NCBI GenBank assembly: GCA_021846765.1
Contig: JAJZWH010000007.1
Span: forward strand, 1-22,033
DNA length: 22,033 nucleotides
Direction: 5' to 3'
Origin: a bacterium
Lineage (GTDB): Bacteria > Patescibacteriota > Saccharimonadia > Saccharimonadales > UBA4665
Part shown: piece by piece, positions 12,331 to 21,881 of the stretch
How positions within the stretch are numbered: the stretch's first letter is position 1
Layout: each line of letters begins with the position of its first letter
Program-made: the position numbers and the translations under genes
Notes under the pieces: model-generated
Database searches by the model: none
The model's input: only the letters and a program-made list of their open reading frames with translations
What the model was told of the DNA's origin: nothing

Positions 12331-13688
12331 TAGATAGTTCCTCCGTTGTTATCTTGAATAGCAATACTGCTTTCCGTTGCTAATAATCTTGATCGTGCGA
12401 AAAAGTAACCAGCAACTATGACAAATATGGCTGCAATAATTATACTACTACCTGGTCCAGTGTTGGGTAATGCTTTTGTGGTTACGGCTGTTATAGGTGT
12501 TTGCGGTAAATTGATATTAATAGTATTGCCATAGATATTAGTCATTATGTGATCAAAATATTCTGGGTCTGAACTGGAAGGAGGCGTTTGCGGTATGGGA
12601 TTTTTTACAATAACGGTTATTTTATGGGTTAAAGCGGCATTCGGAGCTATTGAGGCGGCTGGCCAAGAAATAATATCATTTGAGTTAAGCGATCCATTAT
12701 TGTCGTTTTGAATATTGGCATAATCAAGAACGTAGGATAAGTCATCCTGCATAACGAAATTATTAACAGTAGCCTTGCCGCTGTTATATGCGGTTAGGGT
12801 ATAGACAATTTGATCGCCCGGACTAGCTGTTTTGCCATTAGCATTATTCCAACCTTGAGTTATGTCGCTAGCGGTTTTACTGTATTGAATACAAGCTACG
12901 GTATCAGAACTACTTAAACTAGCCTGACACGGTTTGCATTGAGAAGAAGTAGCTAATATTGAACTATCATATGAACAAGTTTTTGGTGGAGTCGTAGGTA
13001 TTTTAGTTACAACAGGAGTTGGGGTAGGTTTAGGTGTTGGTGTAGGAGTAGGGGTTGGTGTATGAGTAGTGGCAGGGGCAGGTGGCACATAAGGTGTTGG
13101 CAGGCCTACAGATACTAAATTTCCACAAGCATATAATATAAAAAATGTTTTATTTGTGAGCGGGCTTTTAACTTGAACTGCTTGATAAGTAGAATAACTA
13201 TAAGTATCCCATGACCATAAATATCTCCAATAAAGAGGGCTAGAAACTCCAGTTATATTGACTGGCTGTTCGTCGGTTGGTTTGTGGGTTATAACATTTA
13301 CACTTCCTTGAGGATTCCATCCCATGGAAAAAAGTTGTTTATTATAACTGGTTGATACTAATGAAATTGTAGTACCGTTAGCTAAATCTGTGCAGTTTAA
13401 GCCATAGTAATTTAAGATAGTGGCGTATTGCTTAACATTTGCATTGCAGTCGGCTACTAATTCCGATATGCTAGAAAATCCACCACTTATCATATCGTTG
13501 GTCGAGTCAGCCAAAGTAGGTTTAGGTGGACTGATTACTGCAAAAAATTGAACAAAAAAAGCTAGTACTATAAAAATTAACCCAAGTCGTCTTAAGGACT
13601 CTTCTTTTCTTATACGTTGTGCATAAAAACCAAGCTCTTTTATAAGAGAAGGATTGTACGGTAGATTGGCGATAATTTTTTCAAACAT
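12330..13688 (-). CDS. DUF11-like surface protein with LPNTG motif
   Basis: An envelope protein of 452 residues. It has a basic N-terminal stretch and a TM segment or uncleaved signal anchor (35-53). An extracellular domain with scattered Cys is followed by a Thr-Pro repeat stalk (about 209-225). Then comes a DUF11/SdrD-like beta-domain (SPGDQIVYTLTAYNSGKATVNN), and finally LPNTG (407-411), a second hydrophobic segment (416-430) and a 22-residue tail starting ARSR. LPNTG plus a TM segment and Arg-rich end is a sortase sorting signal. The tail is longer than usual, so a plain two-anchor protein is the alternative. No sortase gene is in the window. The Cys-rich stretch (SSQCKPCQASLS) may form disulfides. 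Confidence 0.7.
   Translation of the reverse strand: MFEKIIANLPYNPSLIKELGFYAQRIRKEESLRRLGLIFIVLAFFVQFFAVISPPKPTLADSTNDMISGGFSSISELVADCNANVKQYATILNYYGLNCTDLANGTTISLVSTSYNKQLFSMGWNPQGSVNVITHKPTDEQPVNITGVSSPLYWRYLWSWDTYSYSTYQAVQVKSPLTNKTFFILYACGNLVSVGLPTPYVPPAPATTHTPTPTPTPTPKPTPTPVVTKIPTTPPKTCSYDSSILATSSQCKPCQASLSSSDTVACIQYSKTASDITQGWNNANGKTASPGDQIVYTLTAYNSGKATVNNFVMQDDLSYVLDYANIQNDNNGSLNSNDIISWPAASIAPNAALTHKITVIVKNPIPQTPPSSSDPEYFDHIMTNIYGNTININLPQTPITAVTTKALPNTGPGSSIIIAAIFVIVAGYFFARSRLLATESSIAIQDNNGGTI
13012..13066 (-). repeat. Thr-Pro codon repeat of the surface-protein stalk
   Basis: A hexanucleotide-like tandem of ACN-CCN codons encodes TPTPTPTPTPKPTPTP within the gene at 12330-13688. Such runs act as wall-spanning spacers and can change length by slippage. 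Confidence 0.75.
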
Positions 13689-13873
13689 TTTTTGTCTCTT
13701 GGCTAGTTATATTTAACCACAAGAGCAATAAAGTCCATAATAATTTTAGACTTATTTTATGTAAAGAAATCGTTTTCCCGACAAAATAACTATTATGTTT
13801 GGCATATACAATTATAAAATAACCAAGAGCAATATATCATGCTTTAGTCAGTTGAAGTAAATGGGCAATCGAA

Positions 13874-13902
13874 TTGAATATTAAAAATAGATAAGATATA
13901 AT
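13874..13902 (+). promoter_or_regulatory. gyrB promoter
   Basis: TTGAAT (13874-13879) and a perfect TATAAT (13897-13902) are 17 bp apart, placing the start near 13909 and giving about 43 nt of leader before the GTG at 13952. Confidence 0.75.
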
Positions 13903-13951
13903 ATATCTAAGTGGGAATTAACAGATATCCAATCTTGACAAGAGGGTTTTA

Positions 13952-15931
13952 GTGGTAAACAAAACTAGCAAAAATAGTTATTCATCAGATCAGATTACAG
14001 TTCTAGAAGGTCTTGAACCGGTCAGAAAAAGACCGGGGATGTATATTGGAGGCACTGGGTCTGAGGGCTTGCATCATTTAGTTTGGGAAATAGTAGATAA
14101 CGGTATAGATGAAGCTTTAGCTGGTTATGCCACTGAGATTGTTGTGACATTATTGTCCGATGGTGGGGTAAGAGTGCTAGATAACGGAAGAGGTATACCA
14201 ACAGATATTCATCCCAAGACAGGCAAAAGTACAGTTGAAACTGTTTTAACCGTACTGCATGCTGGAGGTAAATTTGGTGGTGGTGGCTATAAAGTATCTG
14301 GAGGCCTTCATGGAGTAGGGGTTAGTGTAGTTAATGCACTATCCTCATTATTAATAGTTAGAGTATTTCGTGACGGCAAAACATATCAACAGACTTACGA
14401 AAAAGGAGCACCTAAGGCAGATCTTAAAGTGGTTGATAAGTCAGATAAGACAGGTACCGAAATAACCTTTTATCCTGATGAAAGTATTTTTAAAGAAACT
14501 ACAGAATTTAATTATGACATCATATTGGACAGATTACGTCACGCTGCTTATCTTACTAAGCGTATCAGGACTACATTAATTGACCAGACATCTGGTAGAA
14601 AATATAGTTTTTATTTTGATGGCGGCATTCAAAGCTATGTTAAGCATTTAAATATTGGTAAAGAAGTATTAGATGAAGATATTTTTTATGTAGATAAAAC
14701 CGTAGTAGACACCCAGGTGGAAATTGCTCTCCAATACACTGATGCTTATACCGAAACAATTAAGACCTTTGCTAATAATGTTTTGAATCCAGACGGTGGC
14801 ACTCATTTGACTGGTTTTAGGTCAGCTTTAACCAGAGTTATTAATGATTATGCCCGTAAGCAAGGAATACTTAAGGAAAAAGAAGAAAATCTCACTGGCG
14901 AAGATACTAGGGAAGGCTTAACTGCTATTATTTTAGTCAAGTTACCAGATCCACAATTTGAGGGTCAAACTAAGAATAAACTTGGCAATCCAGAGGTTAG
15001 GGGTTATGTTGAGGCGGTTTTAGGTGAATACTTAAATTATTATTTAGAAGAGCATCCAGCTATTGGACGTAAGATAGTTAGTAAGGCTCTTTTGTCGGCT
15101 AGAGCCAGAAAAGCTGCTAGAGCTGCGAGAGAAAATATTATTCGTAAAGGTATACTTGATGGAGCGAGTATGCCTGGCAAGTTAGCAGATTGTTCCAGTA
15201 AAGATCCTGAAAATTCTGAACTATATCTCGTTGAGGGAGATTCAGCAGGTGGTTCAGCGAAATCCGGGAGAGATAGTAAAACACAGGCTATTTTGCCATT
15301 AAGAGGTAAGGTTTTAAATGTTGAACGAGCTAGATTAGACAAGATGCTGGCCAATAATGAAATATTAAGTTTAATTAAAGCTCTAGGTGTTGGTATTGAA
15401 GAATCTTACGATATTAAAGGCCTTAGATATCACCGTATTATTATTATGACTGATGCTGATGTTGATGGTGCTCATATATCCACGCTACTGATGACCTTCT
15501 TTTTCCGATTTATGAAATCAATTATAGATGAAGGACATTTATATTTAGCTAAGCCTCCACTTTACGAACTAGTCAAGCAAGGTAGAAAGTCTAGCATTTA
15601 TGCCTATAGCGATGAAGAACTAGATGAAATCATTGCTAAGGCAACAACAGAACGTCAAAAAGACGGGAAAACAACTAATGAGTCAAAAGATGAAAGATTT
15701 CGTCAGGCTGGGTTTGCAGAACAAAAACGTTATAAGGGACTTGGTGAGATGGATGCCGAACAACTGTTCGAAACTACTATGAATCCTGAAAAAAGAGTAT
15801 TAATTAAAGTTAATGTTGAAGATGCCGAGAAGGCTGATGCTATTTTCAATAAGCTTATGGGTACTGAAGTTGAATTAAGAAAGAATTTTATTCAATCAAG
15901 GGCTAAATTTGTTAAAGACTTGGATATATAA
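13952..15931 (+). CDS. gyrB: DNA gyrase subunit B
   Basis: The ATPase subunit of gyrase, which with GyrA introduces negative supercoils. It has 659 residues, full length. The GHKL ATPase motifs are intact: E46 and N50 in WEIVDNGIDEA, DNGRGIP, and GGLHGVGVS. The Toprim domain has EGDSAGGSAK (E428) and TDADVDGAHI (D501, D503, D505). The C-terminus QKRYKGLGEMDAEQLFETTM is conserved. It starts at GTG (13952) after an AGAGGG ribosome site; the frame downstream of GTG gives the usual residues before ITVLEGLEPVRKRPGMYIG. gyrA follows 3 bp after the stop. The signatures fit GyrB better than ParE: QTKNKLGNPEV and the pairing with gyrA. Confidence 0.97.
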   Translation: MVNKTSKNSYSSDQITVLEGLEPVRKRPGMYIGGTGSEGLHHLVWEIVDNGIDEALAGYATEIVVTLLSDGGVRVLDNGRGIPTDIHPKTGKSTVETVLTVLHAGGKFGGGGYKVSGGLHGVGVSVVNALSSLLIVRVFRDGKTYQQTYEKGAPKADLKVVDKSDKTGTEITFYPDESIFKETTEFNYDIILDRLRHAAYLTKRIRTTLIDQTSGRKYSFYFDGGIQSYVKHLNIGKEVLDEDIFYVDKTVVDTQVEIALQYTDAYTETIKTFANNVLNPDGGTHLTGFRSALTRVINDYARKQGILKEKEENLTGEDTREGLTAIILVKLPDPQFEGQTKNKLGNPEVRGYVEAVLGEYLNYYLEEHPAIGRKIVSKALLSARARKAARAARENIIRKGILDGASMPGKLADCSSKDPENSELYLVEGDSAGGSAKSGRDSKTQAILPLRGKVLNVERARLDKMLANNEILSLIKALGVGIEESYDIKGLRYHRIIIMTDADVDGAHISTLLMTFFFRFMKSIIDEGHLYLAKPPLYELVKQGRKSSIYAYSDEELDEIIAKATTERQKDGKTTNESKDERFRQAGFAEQKRYKGLGEMDAEQLFETTMNPEKRVLIKVNVEDAEKADAIFNKLMGTEVELRKNFIQSRAKFVKDLDI

Positions 15932-15934
15932 AAC

Positions 15935-18487
15935 ATGGATGAAGAAATCAATAAAATAGCTGATGATAATTTACCTGATGAGAGTCTTCGAGGCGAGCTA
16001 GTCGATATACACGATTCAGGACATTCTAGGGTAGTTGAATTAAGAACAATAGAAAACGTCATGGAAGATAGTTATTTGACTTATTCTATGAGTGTTATTG
16101 TATCTAGAGCTTTACCAGACGTCAGGGATGGTTTAAAACCGGTACATCGTCGTATTTTATATACCATGAATCGAGACGGCTTAAGAGCCAGTTCTAAGCA
16201 TCGAAAAAGTGCTAATGTCGTAGGAGCTGTTATGGGAGATTATCACCCTCATGGTGACGCAGCAATATATGACAGTATGGTTAGAATGGCTCAACCTTGG
16301 GCGATGCGCTATATGTTGGTTAATGGACAGGGCAATTTTGGTTCAATGGATGGAGATCCGCCAGCCGCTATGCGTTATACCGAAGCTAAAATGACTCGTT
16401 TGGCAGAAGAGTTATTAGCGGATATTGATAAAGACACTGTCGACTTTAGAGAAAATTACGATGGACGGATGCAAGAACCGACAGTTTTACCAGCAAAATT
16501 ACCCAACTTGTTACTTAATGGACAGTTAGGTATTGCTGTAGGAATGGCAACAAATATTCCACCTCATAATTTAAGTGAATTAATTGATGCAACTATTTAT
16601 CAGATAGAGCATGATGATGCCACGTTAGATAATTTATTAGAGTATGTTAAAGGTCCAGATTTTCCAACCTCTGGTATAGTTTATGGAAAAGATAGCTTAA
16701 GAACTGCTTATGCGACTGGTAGGGGTGGGGTAGTAGTAAGGGGTGTGGCAGATATTGTTGAAAATAACAAGGGAAGAAATCAAATAGTAATATCTGAAAT
16801 ACCGTATGCTGTAAATAAAGCTACTTTAATTGAAAAAATTGCTGATCTAGTTAGAGATAAAAAGATCAGTGGTATATCTGATTTAAGAGATGAAAGCGCT
16901 AGAGGTGACGTGAGAATAGTGGTTGATCTAAAAAGAGACGCTTTCCCCAAGAAGTTGTTAAATCAACTATTCAAGTTAACACCTTTACAGAGTACTTTTC
17001 ACTACAATATGTTGGCCCTTATTGATGGAATTCAGCCACGTATTCTAGGACTTCAAGATATTATTAAAGAACATATTCATCACCGACAAAATGTTGTTAG
17101 AAGACGAACAGAATTTGAACTAAATAAAGCTCAAGAGAGGGCACATGTTTTAGAAGGGTTAACTATTGCCCTAGATCATATTGATGAAGTTATTAAAACT
17201 ATTCGAGCTAGCGAAACTAGCGAAGAAGCTCAAGAAGCTTTAATTAAGAAGTTTAAATTAAGTGAAATACAAGCTAAAGCAATACTGGCAATGCAGCTCA
17301 GAACTTTAGCTGGTCTTGAACGCAAAAAGATTGAAGATGAACTAGCGGAATTAGTAAAAATAATCAGTCAGTTAAAAGATATTCTTGCTGACGAAAAAAA
17401 GATTTTAGATATTATAAAAAATGAATTAATTGAACTTAAGAAGACTTATGGAGATGAACGGCGAACTAAAGTAGTTGAGGGTGAATTAGGTAAACTAACT
17501 GATGAAGATCTAATTGCCGAAGAACAGGTTGTTGTAACGCTTACTTCAGCTAACTATATTAAACGCAGTCCGATCGCCGAGTACAAGAAACAAGGACGTG
17601 GCGGTAAGGGAAGAAGAGGAATGCAAACTAGAGAAGAGGATGTAATTGAGCATGTTGTAAATGCATCTACGCATGACTATTTACTATTCTTTACCAATAA
17701 CGGTAGGGTATTTAGAATAAAAACTTACGAAGTACCAGCCGCTAGTTTAAGTGCTAAGGGAGTAGCTATAGTTAATCTTCTACAATTACAGCCTGAAGAA
17801 ACCGTTAGTTCAGTTATAAATGTTAACCAGGCTAATGTGGCATTGAATTTAATAATGTGTACAGTTAGAGGAGTTGTTAAGAAAACTCCATTTGAGCAAT
17901 ATCATAACGTACGCAATAGCGGATTGATTGCTATAAATTTGGATAAAGGTGACGAATTAAAGTGGATTAAACAAACTAATGGTGACAATGAAGTGGTTAT
18001 TTCTACTTCTCAAGGTCAAGCTATTCGTTTTCACGAAAGGGATGTTCGTCCGATGGGTAGAGTAAGTCGAGGAGTTAGAGGGATTAGGCTTAGACCTAAT
18101 GATCACGTAATTGGTATGGATATAGTTGAAGAAGGATCGGATATTTTTGTTATTAGTAAATATGGTTACGGTAAGAGAACTAAAGTATCTCAATTTACAG
18201 CTCATGCTCGAGGAGGCGTAGGTATTCGTTCGGCGATAGTTAATTCTAAAACAGGTGAATTAGTTGGAGTAAAGACACTAATCGATAGTGAGCAAGAAGT
18301 TATTATTATCTCTCAGCAAGGACAGACAATTCGTTTAGGTTTAAACGATATACCAGCTTTAGGTAGAGCAACTCAAGGAGTTAGAATCATGCGCTTAAAT
18401 GATGGCGATCAAGTTGTCTCCCTAGCTCTAGTCGATAAGCAGCCTATCGAAATGTCGGATGACGAGGCAGCAACGGCTGAAAATTAA
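15935..18487 (+). CDS. gyrA: DNA gyrase subunit A
   Basis: The DNA-cleaving subunit of gyrase, 850 residues, full length. The catalytic Tyr is Y148 in AMRYTEAKM. The quinolone-resistance region reads GDYHPHGDAAIYDS: the position equivalent to E. coli Ser83 is Ala109, and Asp87 is kept as D113. The GyrA box QGRGGKG is present in the C-terminal domain, which identifies GyrA rather than ParC. The six-bladed C-terminal wheel repeats (VRGVVKKTPF, SRGVRGIRL, ARGGVGIRS) are visible. It starts 3 bp after gyrB, so the two form one transcription unit. The acidic tail (MSDDEAATAEN) is typical. Confidence 0.97.
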   Translation: MDEEINKIADDNLPDESLRGELVDIHDSGHSRVVELRTIENVMEDSYLTYSMSVIVSRALPDVRDGLKPVHRRILYTMNRDGLRASSKHRKSANVVGAVMGDYHPHGDAAIYDSMVRMAQPWAMRYMLVNGQGNFGSMDGDPPAAMRYTEAKMTRLAEELLADIDKDTVDFRENYDGRMQEPTVLPAKLPNLLLNGQLGIAVGMATNIPPHNLSELIDATIYQIEHDDATLDNLLEYVKGPDFPTSGIVYGKDSLRTAYATGRGGVVVRGVADIVENNKGRNQIVISEIPYAVNKATLIEKIADLVRDKKISGISDLRDESARGDVRIVVDLKRDAFPKKLLNQLFKLTPLQSTFHYNMLALIDGIQPRILGLQDIIKEHIHHRQNVVRRRTEFELNKAQERAHVLEGLTIALDHIDEVIKTIRASETSEEAQEALIKKFKLSEIQAKAILAMQLRTLAGLERKKIEDELAELVKIISQLKDILADEKKILDIIKNELIELKKTYGDERRTKVVEGELGKLTDEDLIAEEQVVVTLTSANYIKRSPIAEYKKQGRGGKGRRGMQTREEDVIEHVVNASTHDYLLFFTNNGRVFRIKTYEVPAASLSAKGVAIVNLLQLQPEETVSSVINVNQANVALNLIMCTVRGVVKKTPFEQYHNVRNSGLIAINLDKGDELKWIKQTNGDNEVVISTSQGQAIRFHERDVRPMGRVSRGVRGIRLRPNDHVIGMDIVEEGSDIFVISKYGYGKRTKVSQFTAHARGGVGIRSAIVNSKTGELVGVKTLIDSEQEVIIISQQGQTIRLGLNDIPALGRATQGVRIMRLNDGDQVVSLALVDKQPIEMSDDEAATAEN

Positions 18488-18546
18488 TTAATTTTATCTG
18501 ACAGCAATAGATGATTTTAGTACAACATAACAATGTCATTTAACAC

Positions 18547-18575
18547 TTGACTAAGGGGCTATAAATCTATATTCT
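18547..18575 (+). promoter_or_regulatory. 16S rRNA promoter
   Basis: TTGACT (18547-18552) and TATTCT (18570-18575) are 17 bp apart, placing the start near 18582, about 180 nt before mature 16S. An AT-rich palindrome at about 18479-18495 just after gyrA is the only terminator-like sequence seen before it. Confidence 0.65.
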
Positions 18576-18644
18576 TGGATAAGGTTCGGGGATATTGATG
18601 CTATTAGAGTGTCGTTAAACTTGAACAAAGTACGTTAAAAATTT

Positions 18645-18666
18645 GGTAGTGCAAATCAACGTCAGT
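18645..18666 (+). repeat. 5' strand of the 16S precursor processing stem
   Basis: These 22 bases are complementary to 21385-21407 with a single extra T in the downstream strand; weaker pairing continues outward over the flanking A/T-rich bases. Such a stem loops out 16S rRNA for RNase III. Confidence 0.85.
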
Positions 18667-18762
18667 TCATTTTTGAACTGTTTAAGCAAAATTAGTCAGT
18701 AAATCCTATCTTAAATGATAGGTATATGTTCGACTGGTTAGCTAGGTGAACAGATTCTTTTT

Positions 18763-18809
<47 letters not shown>

Positions 18810-19506
18810 TACATGCAAGTCGAGCGGTAAGGTCTCTTCGGAGATACACGAGCGGCGGACGGCTGAGTAACACGTAGGAACGTACCCCAAAGTGAGGCAT
18901 AAGCACCAGAAATGGTGTCTAATACCGCATGTGGCCCTAGGGTTAAAGCTTTCGAGCGCTTTGGGAACGGCCTGCGGATGATTAGCTTGTTGGTGAGGTA
19001 AAAGCTCACCAAGGCGACGATCATTAGCTGGTCTGAGAGGATGATCAGCCAGACTGGGACTGAGAACGGCCCAGACTCCTACGGGAGGCAGCAGTAGGGA
19101 ATTTTCCACAATGGGCGAAAGCCTGATGGAGCAACGCCGCGTGCAGGATGAAGGCCTTCGGGTTGTAAACTGCTTTTATATGTGACGATTATGACGGTAG
19201 CATATGAATAAGGATCGGCTAACTCCGTGCCAGCAGCCGCGGTCATACGGAGGATCCAAGCGTTATCCGGAATTACTGGGCGTAAAGAGTTGCGTAGGTG
19301 GCATAGTAAGCAGATAGTGAAATGGTGTGGCTCAACCACATCTCCATTATTTGAACTGCTAAGCTTGAGGACGAGAGAGGTACCTGGAATTCTCAGTGTA
19401 GGAGTGAAATCCGTAGATATTGGGAAGAACACCGATGGCGTAGGCAGGGTACTGGCTTGTTCCTGACACTAAGGCACGAAAGCGTGGGGAGCGAACGGGA
19501 TTAGAT

Positions 19507-20525
19507 AAATCCTTCCACCGCTCAAGTAGTTATATAACTGCAGAAAAATGTGGAGAAAGGTGTCCCCCAATACAGTGATGTGTTGGTGAGCATCCAGCTA
19601 TATCGGTGAAACCCCTATAGAAATATACGACATACCATCGTTCTTTAGGGCAACCCCGAGGGAAGTTCGTTTATTTAAAGTAAATATGAACCCCGTAGAG
19701 ACTATGGAGTAAAGGAGAGATAGTAGATGCCTAATAATCAATTAACGGTATCTTTGTCAGAACAATCGATTGCACTAATTTTAGGTTCACTTTTAGGTGA
19801 TGGGTCATTGAAAAGGTATAAAGGTTACGAGAATGCTCGTTTTTCTTTTAGGCATTCCACTAAACAAAGTAACTATTTTTACTGGAAAGTCTCTCAGTTA
19901 AAAGAGATATCAGGTAAAAAGGCTATATTTTTACAAAAACCAAATGGGTATAGTATTAATAGCAAGCTGCAATATTGCAGCAAATCTTTGCCTGCTCTTA
20001 CTGAGCTTTACCGCTTGACTCACGAGGATGGTCATTTTCAAATTAAACGAAAGTGGCTAAATAGGATGAATTCACTTTCTCTTGCCATTTGGTGGTTAGA
20101 TGATGGATCTCTTATTTCAAATACTCGTAAAGGAGTTTTTTGTACAGACGGTTTTGACGAACAATCTGTTAAAAAACTAGCCAATTACTTAAAAGTTGTT
20201 TGGAGCATTTCAACAACTGTTGGTCCAGTTCAAGTTAAACCAGACGGTCTTAAGGACCAATACTTTCGTATTTGGATTAGATCTACAGAAGAGCTTAAAA
20301 AATTACTTCGATTGGTCGCACCGCATGTTCAAGAAATTGACATGTTATATAAGGTTTTAATCTTATATAAGGATCCTGAACTTCAGCAACGCTGGATTTC
20401 TGAAATTACTCAGCTTACTCATTTCGACGCAATAGATATTATTGCTGTAGTTAATGAGCGTAAGAAAAAGCTTAAAATGTTTCAGAAAAAGATATAGTCC
20501 ACCCATTAATGTAAATTAATGTTAG
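19507..20525 (+). mobile_element. Group I intron in 16S rRNA with homing endonuclease
   Basis: A 1019-nt insertion between U19506 and A20526 (E. coli 16S position about 793, counted from the 785 primer site). Exon 1 ends in U and the insertion ends in G, as group I splicing requires. The core element S, AAGATATAGTCC, is at 20489-20500. GACTAT (19700-19705, element R) pairs perfectly with ATAGTC (20494-20499) as P7. A 7-bp hairpin with GTAA tetraloop (20504-20521) fits P9, four bases from the 3' splice site. The endonuclease gene lies between the two P7 strands. I could not place P1 or assign a subgroup with confidence. Confidence 0.87.
19727..20497 (+). CDS. LAGLIDADG homing endonuclease
   Basis: An intron-encoded endonuclease of 256 residues, of the two-motif (single-chain) class. 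The first motif is ALILGSLLGDGSL with catalytic D25; the second is LAIWWLDDGSL (119-129) with D126. It should cut intronless 16S genes at the insertion site and drive intron homing; many relatives also act as maturases. A good ribosome site (AAAGGAG, 19711-19717) lies 9 nt before the ATG, so translation from the rRNA precursor or a free intron is plausible. The TAG stop (20495-20497) sits inside the P7/S element of the ribozyme, so translation to the end would melt the core. The reading frame is intact, suggesting recent mobility. Confidence 0.92.
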   Translation: MPNNQLTVSLSEQSIALILGSLLGDGSLKRYKGYENARFSFRHSTKQSNYFYWKVSQLKEISGKKAIFLQKPNGYSINSKLQYCSKSLPALTELYRLTHEDGHFQIKRKWLNRMNSLSLAIWWLDDGSLISNTRKGVFCTDGFDEQSVKKLANYLKVVWSISTTVGPVQVKPDGLKDQYFRIWIRSTEELKKLLRLVAPHVQEIDMLYKVLILYKDPELQQRWISEITQLTHFDAIDIIAVVNERKKKLKMFQKKI

Positions 20526-20645
20526 ACCCCGGTAGTCTACGCTGTAAACGATGGATGCTAGCTGTTAGAGGTATCGACCCCGCTAGTAGCGAAGCTAACG
20601 CGTTAAGCATCCCGCCTGTGGAGTACGGTCGCAAGACTAAAACAT

Positions 20646-20681
<36 letters not shown>

Positions 20682-20777
20682 GTGTTGTTTAATTCGAAGG
20701 TACACGAAGAACCTTACCCAGGTTTGACATCCTGCGAATTTCTCCGAAAGGAGAGAGTGCTTTTATTAGAGCGCAGT

Positions 20778-20833
<56 letters not shown>

Positions 20834-21092
20834 TTAACGAGCGCAACCCTTGTAGTTAGTTGAATTTTTCTAGCTAGACTGCCCTGGCAACAGGGAGGAA
20901 GGAGGGGATGATGTCAGGTCCGTATTGCCCTTACGTCTGGGGCTACAAACACGCTACAATGGCCGGTACAAAGGGCAGCCAAGTCGCAAGACGGAGCAAA
21001 TCCCACCAAAACCGGTCTCAGTTCGGATAGCAGGCTGAAACTCGCCTGCTTGAAGCTGGAATCGCTAGTAACGGTAGGTCAGCTATACTACC

Positions 21093-21130
<38 letters not shown>

Positions 21131-21384
21131 AGCCATGAAAGTCGCCAATACCTGACGTGTGAACTAGTTTCGCCCTAAGGTAGGGGAGATGATTGGGGTT
21201 AAGTCGTAACAAGGTATCCGTACGGGAACGTGCGGATGGATTACCTCCTTTCTAGGGAGTAAAACTAGCACCTCAAGAGTAATCTAGAGGATGTTAGGTC
21301 GATCTCGATAGATTGCTTTATCTATGATGACGATCTATATTATCCAAGTTTCTTGGACGAGACATTTCATCAGATAATTTTATG

Positions 21385-21407
21385 ACTGACGTTTGATTTG
21401 CACTACC
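21385..21407 (+). repeat. 3' strand of the 16S precursor processing stem
   Basis: Complementary to 18645-18666 with one bulged T. It lies about 130 nt after the mature 16S end and before the terminator. Confidence 0.85.
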
Positions 21408-21428
21408 CAAGTTTTTAATCGATCAATT

Positions 21429-21456
21429 AAGAGCCCATTGCGAGAGGGCTCTTTTT
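21429..21456 (+). terminator. Rho-independent terminator of the 16S transcript
   Basis: AAGAGCCC (21429-21436) pairs with GGGCTCTT (21446-21453) around a 9-nt loop, followed by a T-run to 21456. It ends the 16S transcript before the tRNAs. Confidence 0.88.
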
Positions 21457-21476
21457 AGTATTAGTTATTAGAACAG

Positions 21477-21505
21477 TTGTCATATCTAGATATATTAGCT
21501 AAAAT
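21477..21505 (+). promoter_or_regulatory. tRNA-Ala/tRNA-Ile promoter
   Basis: TTGTCA (21477-21482) and TAAAAT (21500-21505) are 17 bp apart, between the 16S terminator and tRNA-Ala, so the tRNAs have their own transcription start near 21512. Confidence 0.75.
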
Positions 21506-21561
21506 ACAGCGGTAGTTAATTTCATGCTAAGTATTTTTACCTAAAAACTTAAATAAACTTT

Positions 21562-21638
21562 GGGGACATAGCTCAGTTGGCTAGAGCACCTGCTTTGCAA
21601 GCAGGGGGTCCGGGGTTCGAGTCCCCGTGTCTCCACCA
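21562..21638 (+). tRNA. tRNA-Ala (TGC)
   Basis: A complete cloverleaf: acceptor GGGGACA/TGTCTCC, D arm GCTC/GAGC, anticodon stem CCTGC/GCAGG with loop TTTGCAA (anticodon TGC), T arm CGGGG TTCGAGT CCCCG, discriminator A and an encoded CCA. It lies 11 bp before tRNA-Ile. Confidence 0.97.
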
Positions 21639-21649
21639 TAGTGGCTAAT

Positions 21650-21726
21650 GGGGCTGTAGCTCAGTTGGTTAGAGCGCGTCACTGATAATGACGAGGTCAG
21701 AGGTTCGAGTCCTCTCAGCCCCACCA
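21650..21726 (+). tRNA. tRNA-Ile (GAT)
   Basis: A complete cloverleaf: acceptor GGGGCTG/CAGCCCC, anticodon stem CGTCA/TGACG with loop CTGATAA (anticodon GAT), T arm AGAGG TTCGAGT CCTCT and encoded CCA. The order Ala then Ile is the reverse of the usual 16S-Ile-Ala-23S spacer. Confidence 0.97.
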
Positions 21727-21881
21727 ATAATTTATAAAATTTAAGAATTTTAAACATAAGCCTTGTTTTTCTTATAACTAAATAGCATAATCTATGATTA
21801 CAGCATAGTGAAATAAAAAATTAAAATACTAAGCTGCAAAAAGGTTAAAATAAAACCTAAAAACTTTAAACAAATAAAAAC

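Noticed and set aside
17957..18205. Minus-strand frame opposite gyrA, and similar ones at 15040-15354 and 8717-9511
   Set aside because: Shadows of gyrA, gyrB and the ATPase gene.
19507..20525. Archaeal-type bulge-helix-bulge intron as an alternative
   Set aside because: The U-before/G-last splice pattern, the AAGATATAGTCC element and the P7 pairing point to group I instead.
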